Source: Sepioteuthis lessoniana
Taxonomy: Eukaryota; Mollusca; Cephalopoda; Myopsida; Loliginidae
NCBI GenBank assembly: GCA_963585895.1
Contig: OY757913.1
Location: 99,470,138 to 99,534,137 of the forward strand
Direction: 5' to 3'
Length of the DNA: 64,000 nt
Part shown: positions 55,691 through 64,000 of the stretch, in pieces
Layout: each line of letters begins with the position of its first letter
Position numbering within the stretch: position 1 is the stretch's first letter
Notes under the pieces: generated by a model
The model's input: the letters and a program-made list of their open reading frames with translations, nothing else
What the model was told of the DNA's origin: nothing
The model's database searches: none
Position numbers and translations under genes: made by a program

Positions 55691-56588
55691 TTCTACGGTA
55701 GAATGCGGTCTACGACTTTGTTTCTATTGCAGCAAACGTTCTATGACGTTGTTTCAACTGTAGAATGTGGTTAACAACATTGTTTCTATTGTAGAATGCG
55801 GTCTGCGGCATTGTTTTCTGTTATAAAATGCGGTCTGCGGCATTGTTTTCTGTTATAAAATGCGGTCTGCGACATTGTTTTCTATTAGAGAATGCGGTCT
55901 GCAGCATTGTTTTCTATTGTAGAATGCGGTCTGCAGCATTGTTTTCTATTGTAGAATGCGGTCTGCAGCATTGTTTTCTATTGTAGAAGGCGGTTTGCAG
56001 CATTGTTTTCTATTGTAGAATGCGGTCTGCGACATTGTTTTCTATTAGAGAATGCGGTCTGCAGCATTGTTTTCTATTAGAGAATGCGGTCTGCGGCATT
56101 GTTTTCTGTTGTAGAATGCGGTCTGCAGCATTGTTTTCTGTTGTAGAATGCGGTCTGCAGCATTGTTTTCTGTTGTAGAATGCGGTCTGCAGCATTGTTT
56201 TCTATTGTAGAATGCGGTCTGCAGCATTGTTTTCTATTGTAGAATGCGGTCTGCGGCATTGTTTTCTGTTATAGAATGCGGTCTGCAGCATTGTTTTCTA
56301 TTGTAGAATGCGGTCTGCGGCATTGTTTTCTGTTATAGAATGTGGTCTGCGGCATTGTTTTCTATTATAGAATGCGGTCTGCGGCATTGTTTTCTATTAT
56401 AGAATGCGGTCTGCGGCATTGTTTTCTATTATAGAATGCAGTCTGCGGCATTGTTTTCTGTTGTAGAATGCGGTCTGCTGCATTGTTTTCTGTTGTAGAA
56501 TGCGGTCTTCGACATTGTTTCTATAGTAGAATGCAGACTGCGACATTGTTTCTATTATAGAATGCAGTCTGCGACATTGTTTTTAATG
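55664..56588. repeat. Minisatellite, 31-32 bp unit, about 29 copies
   Basis: Unit 'tagaatgcggtctgcagcat' plus 'tgttttctattg' is repeated head to tail. The variable site is cagcat/cggcat/cgacat, and 'ttgtag', 'ttatag' and 'ttagag' alternate. Outer units at both ends are more diverged (31-bp 'tgtttctatt' types) and inner ones nearly identical. Open frames on the minus strand repeat a NRKQCCRPHS-like peptide and are by-products. Confidence 0.96.
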
Positions 56589-56589
56589 C

Positions 56590-57340
56590 AAATGTTAAAG
56601 AGTAAATACTGAGGTCGACTGCACACGACAAATCATCATAAATTTCTTTCCTACTTTGCAAATGAATAATAATTTTCTGGGTGCTCTGTTCACACTGAAT
56701 GTGATTTTTTTTTTTTTCAATCATCCAAATTCTTGATATAATAGATTATGAAATGCTAATAAGAATCCTTCACTTCTTCCTAAATGGAATCGTTAATATC
56801 ATGGATCCAATGGATTTATGAGTCGTCTAGTTTATTCTTATATTGAAGATGAAAGAAAATACACTTTTGGCTTATGTTTAATGCTTCTTTATTTTATTTT
56901 TTTTTTTTTAAGAAAAATCAAAGTAAAGGTGATTTTTGTAGCTTATGGAGAAGGTACTGCAGATGATCAAACGTGTCAACAGTGGAAATATCTCGCAGAA
57001 CGAGTCTCTATGATTGATTAGACAAGTTAAGATTAACTCTGAATATTACTTGGGTATAATAGACATTAATCAACACGGTAGATTGGAAATATGCTCAAAA
57101 TATCCAAATCAAGCGCTAAAAATTATTTATTTCAACTTGGCCATCATTTTCGTTTTACTAGGCGTTTTATAATGTAAATTAAACAATAAACAAGATTGGA
57201 TCATATCTAAATGTTTCATTATACAAAGACCAAATTATTACGAGCAATAAGAAATAGATCCTTCACAACCGGTTAAAAAGACTTTGCATTTAACCGCAAA
57301 ACAAATCCAGGTGAGCTGACTTTTCATATTAATTCCCTAA
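56590..57340. other. Unassigned sequence
   Basis: The + frame 56818-57021 ends with VKVIFVAYGEGTADDQTCQQ then WKYLAERVSMID before a stop, after a T-rich tract and 'aag' that could serve as acceptor. It might be a terminal exon of something, but no family was recognised. Confidence 0.3.
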
Positions 57341-57344
57341 TGCA

Positions 57345-57897
57345 GCTTGCTGTAGAATACACTGACTGCACCTCTGCAGAGGGGTAAGACACCCCCCCGA
57401 CGAGTGTCCTAAATATGACACTAAACAATCTGATGGTGAGGTTCCAGCCGTGCTGGAGCTTTGGGGAATGTGGAGTACCCCTTCATTGCCATCGCTCCCA
57501 GGTCCACTCTTGCCCGGAGTGGTAGCACCTGATAGGGCCCTATCTATGGGTTAAATAGAACTAACAGCATACTTATGCTAAAATGAATTGAGTAAATTGA
57601 ATAGCTTGAAATATAAACGTTTTTGACAATTAAACCGTACTTACACTTAAACTGCGTGCTTATACTTAACTGAATTATTTTAAATAGAACTGTTTTTCGA
57701 CATTAAAACTGTATTTACACTTAACTGAATTATTACATATAACTGCTTGAATAGTTTGAAATGGAAATGTTTCTGACAATTAAACTGTGTACTTATGCTA
57801 AACTGAACTATTTTCAATAGAACAGATTATTTACATAAAATTGGATTAGGCGTTAAATAACCTAAAAAGGTTGACATGCCATAAAACCAAACACACC
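57345..57897 (+). mobile_element. Composite element, family E, complete
   Basis: The head runs from 'gcttgctgtagaatacactg' with 'cacctctgcagaggggtaag' to 'ctatctatgggttaaatag'. Inner repeats follow, and the tail is 'taggcgttaaataacctaaa' then 'aaggttgacatgccataaaa'. Confidence 0.88.
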
Positions 57898-58568
57898 TAA
57901 TGCAGCTTGTTCAGTTAGCTGGGGCTGTAGAATACACTGACTACTTCTCTGCACAGGGGTAAGACCCCCACCCCAATAAATGTCCTGGATATGACACTAA
58001 ACAATCTAATGGTGAGGTTCCAGTGATGCTGGGGCTTTGGGGAATGCGGAGTACCCCTTCATTGCCATTGCTACCAGGTCCATACTGGTCCGGAGTGGTA
58101 GCACCTGACAGGGCCCTATCTATGGGTTAAATCGAACTAACGGCATACCTATGCTAAACTGAATTGTTTGACAAAATTGAATAGCTTGAAATAGAATTGT
58201 TATTGACAATTAAACCGTACTTACATTTAAACTGCGTGCTTATGCTAAACTGAATCGTTTGAAATGGAACTGTTTTTTACATTGAAACTGTACTTACACT
58301 AAACTGATTTAATATAGAACTGTTTTGACATTTAATTGTGTGTAAACAAAATCTGAACTTATACTAAACTGAATTAGCTGGATTAGAAGTGCCAGACTGA
58401 ACTGAATAGCTTGAAATAGAAATGTTTTTCACAATTAAACTGTACTTACATTTAGACTGCGTACTTATTCTAAGCTGAATTGTTTGAAATACAATTATTT
58501 TCATAAAAATGGATTTGGCGTTAAATAACCTACAAAGGTTGATGTGCCATAAAACCCAACCAGCCAAC
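57898..58568 (+). mobile_element. Composite element, family E, complete, same orientation
   Basis: The head begins 'ttcagttagctggggctgta'. Inner repeats include 'ctaaactgaatcgtttg' and 'ggaactgttttttacattg'. The tail is at 58508-58560, 'ttggcgttaaataacctaca' then 'aaggttgatgtgccataaaa'. 'ctaatgcagcttg' or 'ctaatgcag' marks the joints at about 57340, 57897 and 58570, a possible target-site relic. Confidence 0.88.
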
Positions 58569-58639
58569 CTAATGCAGTGACGAATAACTTCCAGCTTCCA
58601 CCGAGTTTTTTTTTCTTTTTATGGCGTCTAAGATAGCCC

Positions 58640-59345
58640 AGCTAAATCGGCTGATGCCATAGAATACCCTGACTACATCTCTACAGAGGGGTAAGACCGC
58701 TACTTCGAACGAGTGTTCTGGATGTGACACTAAACCATCTGATGGTGAGGTTCCAGTGCTGAAACTTTGGGGAATGTGGAGTACCCCTTTATTCCTATTG
58801 CTCTCAGGTCCACTCTGGCCCGAAGTGGTAACATCTGATAGGGTTAAGTAGAACTGTTTGAAATTTTAAACCGTGCAAACAAATGACTTGTATTAAATTG
58901 AAGTGCTAGAAATAGAAATGTTTGACCATCTAACTGTGAATAAAGAAATGTCTGATGTTTAATTGAAATGTTTGCGACACAGAACAAAACTTGGAAACAT
59001 TTAACTGTGTGCAAAAGAATGAGTAATGTTGAAAAGAATTATCAGTGTTAAATAGCAATACTTGAAACTCTTTAACTGTGTGCCTAAATTGAATTATTAG
59101 TATTACGTGACTAAACTTATAACCATTTTGGTTGTGTGAAAATGAAGGAATAGTTTTGAATAGAATTATTAGTGTTAAAAAGCAATACTTGTGGCTACTT
59201 CCCTGTCGACAAACAAATGATTCATAGTAAATTGTTCTTCGTCTTTAAAAGAAATGATTGAAAAAAAATTAACTGAGTGCCAAAATAAAAATGAGTTCAT
59301 GCTTGTTTAAAAATGTTATCTGCAAAAAGTATTTACAAATAGTAT
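58640..59345 (+). mobile_element. Composite element, family E, head and inner tract
   Basis: The head ('agctaaatcggctgatgcca', 'ctacatctctacagaggggt') is followed by about 500 bases of inner units of the 'gaaaccatttaactgtgtgc' type. The hairpin array comes next. Confidence 0.85.
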
Positions 59346-59878
59346 ATACTTAATATATATGTATAAATAGTATTTAGCATTGAACAACCTACAATGGTTG
59401 ATATGCCATAAAATCCAACCGCACCAATTCATATATATTTAATATATATGTATAAAGAGGATTTAGCATTGAACAACCTACAATGGTTGATATGCCATAA
59501 AATCCAACCTCACCAATTCATATATATTTAATATATATGTATAAAGAGGATTTAGCATTGAACAACCTACAATGGTTGATATGCCATGAAATCCAACCTA
59601 ACCAATTCATATATATTTAATATATATGTATAAAGAGGATTTAGCATTGAACAACCTACAATGGTTGATATGCCATGAAATCCAACCTAACCAATTCATA
59701 TATATTTAATATATATGTATAAAGAGGATTTAGCATTGAACAACCTACAATGGTTGATATGTCATAAAATCCAAGCAAACCAATTCATATATATTTAATA
59801 TATATGTATAAAGAGGACTTGGCATTAAAAACCTACAATGGTTGATATGCCATAAAATCCAATCACACCAAATCGAGA
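59346..59878 (+). repeat. Satellite-like array: six 89-bp hairpin-tail monomers
   Basis: The anchor after 'tataaa' lies at 59368, 59457, 59546, 59635, 59724 and 59813, every interval exactly 89. Units are nearly identical ('gaggatttagcattgaacaa', 'cctacaatggttgatatgcc', 'ataaaatccaacc', 'caattcatatatatttaata'). The last unit, with 'ggcattaaaaacc', is closest to the interspersed family E tail. Confidence 0.96.
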
Positions 59879-59949
59879 TTGCTGCCAAATTCTTAAGAAT
59901 ACTTATTTGTTTATTATTATCTAAATGAGGTTTCTACAAAGTTTTTATA

Positions 59950-60358
59950 ACCTAGTTGACTGGAGCTGTAGAATATACCGACAGCAGCTCCCACTGAGGG
60001 GTAAGACCCCCACCCCAACGAGTACCCGGGATATAACACTAAACAATCTGATGGTGAGGCTCCAGTAATGCTGGAGCTTTAGGGAATGCAGAGTATCCCT
60101 TCATTGCCATAACTCCCTGGTCTACTCTGGCCCCGGAGTGGTAGCACCTGATAGGTCGAATAGAATTGTTTCACATTTAAACAAACAAATGACCCGTGCT
60201 AAATTGAATTGTTAGAGATAAAACTGTTTGATCATTTAAATGTGTGTATCAACAGAATTGGTTTATATATCTTATATATTTGATATATATGTAAAAACGG
60301 GATTGGGCATTAAATAATCAACAATGGTTGATATGCCATAAACCAAACCAAACGAAAA
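59950..60358 (+). mobile_element. Composite element, family E, short
   Basis: The head is at 59955-60160 ('cctagttgactggagctgta', 'tctgatggtgaggctccagt'). About one and a half inner units follow, and the tail is at 60300-60355 ('gggcattaaataatcaacaa', 'tggttgatatgccataaac'). Confidence 0.86.
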
Positions 60359-60359
60359 C

Positions 60360-60805
60360 CAGGGTTTTTAGTATTTATCAAGCTTGCAAAAATATCAAAT
60401 TTTTGCCACCAAATAACACATGAAATGTTTACTGGAAAGGTATGATTTTCATGATGGTTCCTGGCTAAGCACCTTCAAATATTTATTCATTACAAGTTAG
60501 GTTTTTGAGGGAATTCGTTGTCAACTGTATTTAATAGAATTAACGTTTACCACTGCCTGAGCATTGAAAAAATTCAATTTACAAGATGGCGTCCAAGACA
60601 TATTTTCAACTTTTCACGAGCAAGTTTTATTGCTTTCAAAAATACTGGTTAGCTGATTTTTTTTTCAGAATTGTTTTCTAAGATACTGGGGAATAATATC
60701 TTAATATAAGTTCCCAAATTTCCTCCTGGTGTTTTTTTATTGTTTGGTTCCAAGATGGCTGCTAAGTACCTAAAATACTAATTTATTTAGCTTATTTATC
60801 AGTTA
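60360..60805. other. Unassigned sequence
   Basis: 'caagatggcgtccaagac' and 'ccaagatggctgctaagtac' are a loosely repeated phrase. No gene is supported. Confidence 0.4.
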
Positions 60806-60814
60806 GTTGTTTGG

Positions 60815-61380
60815 GTTTTATGGCATATCAATCTTTATAGGTTATTTAATGCCAAACTCATTTTTATGGAAATAATCAGTTCTATTTCAAACAATTCAGT
60901 TTAGCATAAGCACACAGTTTAAATCAAAGTACAGTTTAATTATGAAAAATATTTCTATTTCAAGCTATTCAGTTTAGTCAAGCAGTTCTAATTCAGTTTT
61001 GTATAAGTACAGATTCTATTTACACACGGTTTAATGTCAAAACAGTTCTATATTAAACAAATCAGTTTAGTCTAAGTACAATGTCAAAAAACAGTTCCAT
61101 TTCAAATAATTCAGTTTAGCTTAAGTATACCGTTAGTTCTATCTAACCCATAGATAGAGCCCTATCAGGTGCTACCATGCCGGGCCAAAGTGGACCTGGG
61201 AGCAATAGCAATGAAGGGGTGCTCCTCATTCCCCAAAGCCCCAGCATTACTGGAACCTCACCATCAAATTGTTTAGTTTCATATCCAGTACACTCATTGA
61301 CGGGGGGGGGGGTGTCTTACCCCTCTGCAGAGGTGCAGTCAGTGTATTCTATAGCCACAGCCGAGTGGGCAACTTATTTA
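60815..61380 (-). mobile_element. Composite element, family E, complete, reversed
   Basis: The reversed tail is at 60815-60865 ('tttatggcatatcaatcttt', 'ataggttatttaatgccaaa'), then inner repeats ('cagtttagcataagcacaca') and the head 61145-61372, ending 'tagccacagccgagtgggca'. Confidence 0.88.
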
Positions 61381-61434
61381 TCAGACGCGTGTCTATATTG
61401 AACATATTCAAACCAGTCCTATTAGTGGGGCTTA

Positions 61435-61640
61435 AATTACACTGACTGTATACCCTGTAGATGAGTAAGACTCATTCCTTTAAAAATATTGTTGTCCTGT
61501 GTATGACACTGAATAGCATCCATTGGTGATGATGCTTCTTTTATAAAACTTTCTTCATTGCTATGACTCCCAAGTTCACTCTGACTTGGAGAAATAACTG
61601 TTAGGGTCTCATCTATGTGAGTCATGAATGTCCGAAGAAT
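61435..61640 (+). mobile_element. Family E head, diverged
   Basis: 'attacactgactgtataccc', 'gtcctgtgtatgacactgaa', 'tcattgctatgactcccaag' and 'aactgttagggtctcatct'. Confidence 0.6.
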
Positions 61641-61945
61641 AATTATTTGCAGTTATATTTCTTTACAGCAGATTATTGGATTTATTAGCAAAAATATACA
61701 CCCCCCGGGGAGCGAGTTTTAATGCGATAAAATATATCAAAATAGGAAAACGAACGAAACTGAATAAAAACGCATATAAAAAGAATACACTTTCTTTTAT
61801 TTTAATGGATTTCTATATAAAATTATACGTAGGGTTGCTTTTAATGTTTTTGAGAATAAATCAGGATTAGAAATCAATAATACCAAGTAATTGTTTATTA
61901 AACTGGCTTTTGCTAAAACCAGTATGCAAATCGTCCACATAAAAT
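61640..61945. other. Unassigned sequence
   Basis: Nothing recognised. Short frames have no domain. Confidence 0.35.
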
Positions 61946-62585
61946 ATTATGCAAATTTCATTAAACATAATAGACATTTTATGTCTACATATTTTTCTTC
62001 TGGATCCGTTCGAATTCCCGTATTACTTTTATCGTATTCGGGGGGAATTGATTTATGTATTGTCCATAGTTGTATGTATCCCAAGTACTTTCTGCTCGAC
62101 TCTGGGCCATCATCGGAGGAGGATCTATTACAAAAGTGATGTAACTTTTGTTTTAGCATATTACTACTGTGTAAGGGCGTCTTTGCTGTTGAAGATTATG
62201 GCATTTGCTTTTAAATGTAATTCTATAATTAGTGCCAGTAGCTAAAGACATTTAAGTCCATTAGCACTAGTTTGAAAATTAATTCTATTAAGTGTTGGTT
62301 GCATGTTTCTAATATGTAGTGCTTCGAGAATCTGAAGTTTTTCTTTATTATTTTGATGTTCTAATATTATTGTGTTGTCGGTGAGAATTTTCCGTAGTTG
62401 TGTTGTTGGGCATGAATGTTTTTTTTAATGCTGAGCTATTGAAAGTACTAGGGATACATACAACTATGGACAATACATAAATCAATCCCCCCCCGAATAC
62501 GATAAAAGTAATACGGGAATTCGAGCGGATCCAGAAGAAAATATGTAGACATAAAATGTCTATTATGTTTAATGAAATTTGCATT
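61946..62585. mobile_element. Inverted repeat, about 135 bp arms, enclosing Penelope-like sequence
   Basis: The arm at about 61950-62085 ('gcaaatttcattaaacataa' to 'ttgtatgtatcccaagtact') is the near-perfect reverse complement of about 62447-62585 ('agtactagggatacatacaa' to 'gtttaatgaaatttgcat'). The 360-base spacer holds a Penelope C-terminal fragment on the minus strand. Penelope-like elements are known to carry LTR-like repeats in direct or inverted order. Confidence 0.85.
62242..62425 (-). pseudogene. Penelope-like element protein, C-terminal end
   Basis: The minus frame reads PTTQLRKILTDNTIILEHQN, NKEKLQILEALHIRNMQPTL and NRINFQTSANGLKCL, then stop TAG. (K)L(Q)ILEALHI....P.LN is typical of the segment just after the GIY-YIG endonuclease in Penelope-like proteins. 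The GIY-YIG catalytic part itself is lost where the inverted repeat arm begins. Confidence 0.75.
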
Positions 62586-62714
62586 AACGAAGAAATGCTG
62601 CCTAAATATACATATTATAAAATATTATGTAAACCTTTATTTCCTTGGGATATAAAGTACATATTGTAAGATTTTAAACGCATTAATAAACCGGTTTCCG
62701 GTGTTGATGAGTTG

Positions 62715-62915
62715 AACGCCAGGTCCCAGTGGGCATTTCCCCTGCCCAGAATTAAGTTTATTGCCTGGTTGCTGAGGTGCCTCTAAAGAAGAATGCTGAG
62801 GAAATCAAGCATTTTGTGACCGCCTTGCATGAGTCTCGATTCAGGCGTGGCTCCATATTATAAAATGACCTTATGTCAAATCTTGCCAGGTGGGAGATCG
62901 GATAAATCCTTCGGA
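62715..62915. repeat. Unclassified dispersed repeat, related to 44.6-45.0 kb
   Basis: 'ggttgctgaggtgcctctaa', 'catgagtctcgattcaggcg' and 'ataaaatgaccttatgtcaa', then 'ggtgggagatcgg', match both copies at 44.7 and 44.95 kb in order. Confidence 0.65.
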
Positions 62916-62921
62916 CTGTTT

Positions 62922-63168
62922 TGATGGTTTGGTTTCTTTGTTTAATGGCATATCAACCTTTGTAGGTTATTTAATGCCAAAGCCATTCTCCGAGAAGAAC
63001 AGTAGTGGTACTATTTAACCCATAGCTGGGAGGATAAGGGGGTTCATATCTTTCCCAAGGGTATTTACCCGAAAGTGAACGTAATAGCGCGACTGGAGTA
63101 CGAACTTGCGTACTACGTTTCCGCAGTCCATCGCTTTAACCATTACACCACGAAGACACCCCTGGACT
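62922..63168 (-). mobile_element. tRNA-derived SINE, family B, full-length
   Basis: Reversed: tail 'tttggtttctttgtttaatg', hairpin 'aacctttgtaggtt', 'agaacagtagtggtactatt', central block, then 'cgcgactggagtacgaactt' and head 'accattacaccacgaagaca'. 'ggactgttttga' occurs on both sides (62907-62918 and 63173-63184), a 12-base target-site duplication. Confidence 0.92.
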
Positions 63169-63184
63169 GTTTTGAAGCCAATCT

Positions 63185-63412
63185 AACTCGGCTAGACTTT
63201 AATAGACATTGTAAATGAATCAAGCGCTGATTAAAATTAAATAATGATGATTCAATAATCATTGGGAATATAGGGTAAATAACTAAGAATTGGGACATCG
63301 GTGGTGACCAGGACTCACACACGCAATCACCATTATAATAAGATTAGTTCTTTGAAACAATATAATAGAGTGCAAATTAATAATAGACATTAATGTTTGA
63401 TATCATATTAGT
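63185..63412. other. Unassigned sequence
   Basis: No feature supported. Confidence 0.35.
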
Positions 63413-63414
63413 AA

Positions 63415-63590
63415 AGTTGGCGATCGTAGTCGAGGGCGACCCGAAGGCTCTCCTTTTAAAAGCTACTACACTGAGGTATAGGGAAGGGCACTACTCCTTT
63501 CCCTGGATTGCTCCACTTTACCCTTGATCCTTACCTCATAGTACTGAGTGCTAATCAAGGCGGCATCAAGCACCATTTTTTGAGTCGTAT
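63415..63590 (-). mobile_element. SINE family C, 5'-truncated
   Basis: 'agtaaagttggcgatcgtag', 'aagctactacactgaggtat', 'ctccactttacccttgatcc' and 'accattttttgagtc', with the tRNA-like head missing. 'atatcatattagtaa' before and 'cgtattagtaag' after suggest a short duplication. Confidence 0.8.
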
Positions 63591-63786
63591 TAGTAAGAAA
63601 ACAAATAATCATTGAATAGTTATTTGAAACCATATAACGTATCTCCCTTGGTATAATGTTTAACAAGCTAGATTAAAAGACCATTGTTAGTGACTTCTAT
63701 TCTCCCCAAGTACTCCATGCTTCTGACTTTTTGCCACTGTTGAGTAAATAACTGTTTGAAACTGTGTATAAATTATACACTACGGA

Positions 63787-64000
63787 CATGCTGATGGTGC
63801 AACGGTTATCGTCGTAGGAAATGGATCTGGCGGCCCAATTTCCAAACTTGGACGAGGCTGTTTGCTTATACCCTTGGGAAAGGTATGCCTCCAAATATTC
63901 GCCCGCCTGTTTTGGGTAAATAGTAAAGTAGACTGGGCTCTTTAACCTTGGTATGGCAACCAGTTTAGGAGAAGGAAGACTCTGAATTCAAACCTGTTAG
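63787..64000 (+). mobile_element. tRNA-derived SINE, family A, cut by the window end
   Basis: Diverged head 'atgctgatggtgcaacggtt', 'atcgtcgtaggaaatgg', central block ('cttgggaaaggtatgcctcc'), and the tail up to 'aattcaaacctgttag' where the window stops. Confidence 0.85.

Noticed and set aside
56010..56259. Repeated-peptide frames (NRKQCCRPHS type) on the minus strand
   Set aside because: The 32-bp unit is open in several frames. The peptide follows from the minisatellite and there is no gene signal.
61177..61401. 74-codon frame
   Set aside because: It is the reversed head of a family E element. Frames over the same head at 16.5-16.8 kb and 39.4-39.7 kb are equally accidental.

Overview
The window is AT-rich, intron-bearing animal DNA filled with short interspersed elements, simple repeats (mostly TA runs) and broken transposons. 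It holds no bacterial-type gene, operon or CRISPR array, and no complete rRNA or canonical tRNA gene. Penelope-like, Tx1-like, LINE and mariner remains, several tRNA-derived SINE families and spliced exons of an NWD-type NACHT/WD-repeat protein point to an invertebrate. A lophotrochozoan such as a mollusc is my best guess, but the sequence does not prove it.

The only convincing host gene is on the + strand at about 49.5-54.8 kb. Two exons joined by a 4.46 kb phase-1 intron encode a lysine/serine-rich leader followed by the start of a DUF4062-type domain of NWD1/NWD2-like proteins. The rest of the gene must lie beyond repeats or outside the window. The intron is packed with SINEs and composite elements. 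About 0.9 kb after the second exon lies a minisatellite of about 32 bp x 29 copies (55.66-56.59 kb).

The rest is a layered repeat landscape. I call the families A to E and L. A is a tRNA-derived SINE of about 290 bp ending in GGAGGGGTTGGTAAATA, several copies having 13-17 bp target-site duplications. B is a tRNA-derived SINE of about 240 bp with a different tail but the same central block as A. C is a tRNA-derived SINE of about 240 bp ending in GCCAACTTTACTTA. D is a tRNA-like SINE of about 130 bp, present once as four 145-bp tandem units. E is a composite element: a 'cggctggggctgtagaatac' head of about 230 bp, an inner tract of diverged repeats of about 60 bp, and an 89-bp terminal monomer. 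L is an LTR-like repeat of about 450 bp.

Family B and family E end in the same stem-loop (GGCAT...AACCT-acaa-AGGTT...ATGCC). The 89-bp monomer carrying it has also been amplified into local satellite arrays at 15.1, 25.8, 40.0 and 59.4 kb.

Autonomous-element remains are: five pieces of one LINE family with (GAT)n tails (5.3, 12.6, 13.2, 15.5 and 18.5 kb); a Tx1-like endonuclease piece (37.5 kb); a Penelope-like reverse transcriptase with a YIDD box (45.2 kb) and a Penelope C-terminal piece between inverted repeats (62.3 kb); an internally deleted mariner with 43-bp inverted termini (33.1-34.0 kb); and a second mariner fragment (23.9 kb). The main novelty is the shared, covarying 3' hairpin linking SINE, composite element and satellite.
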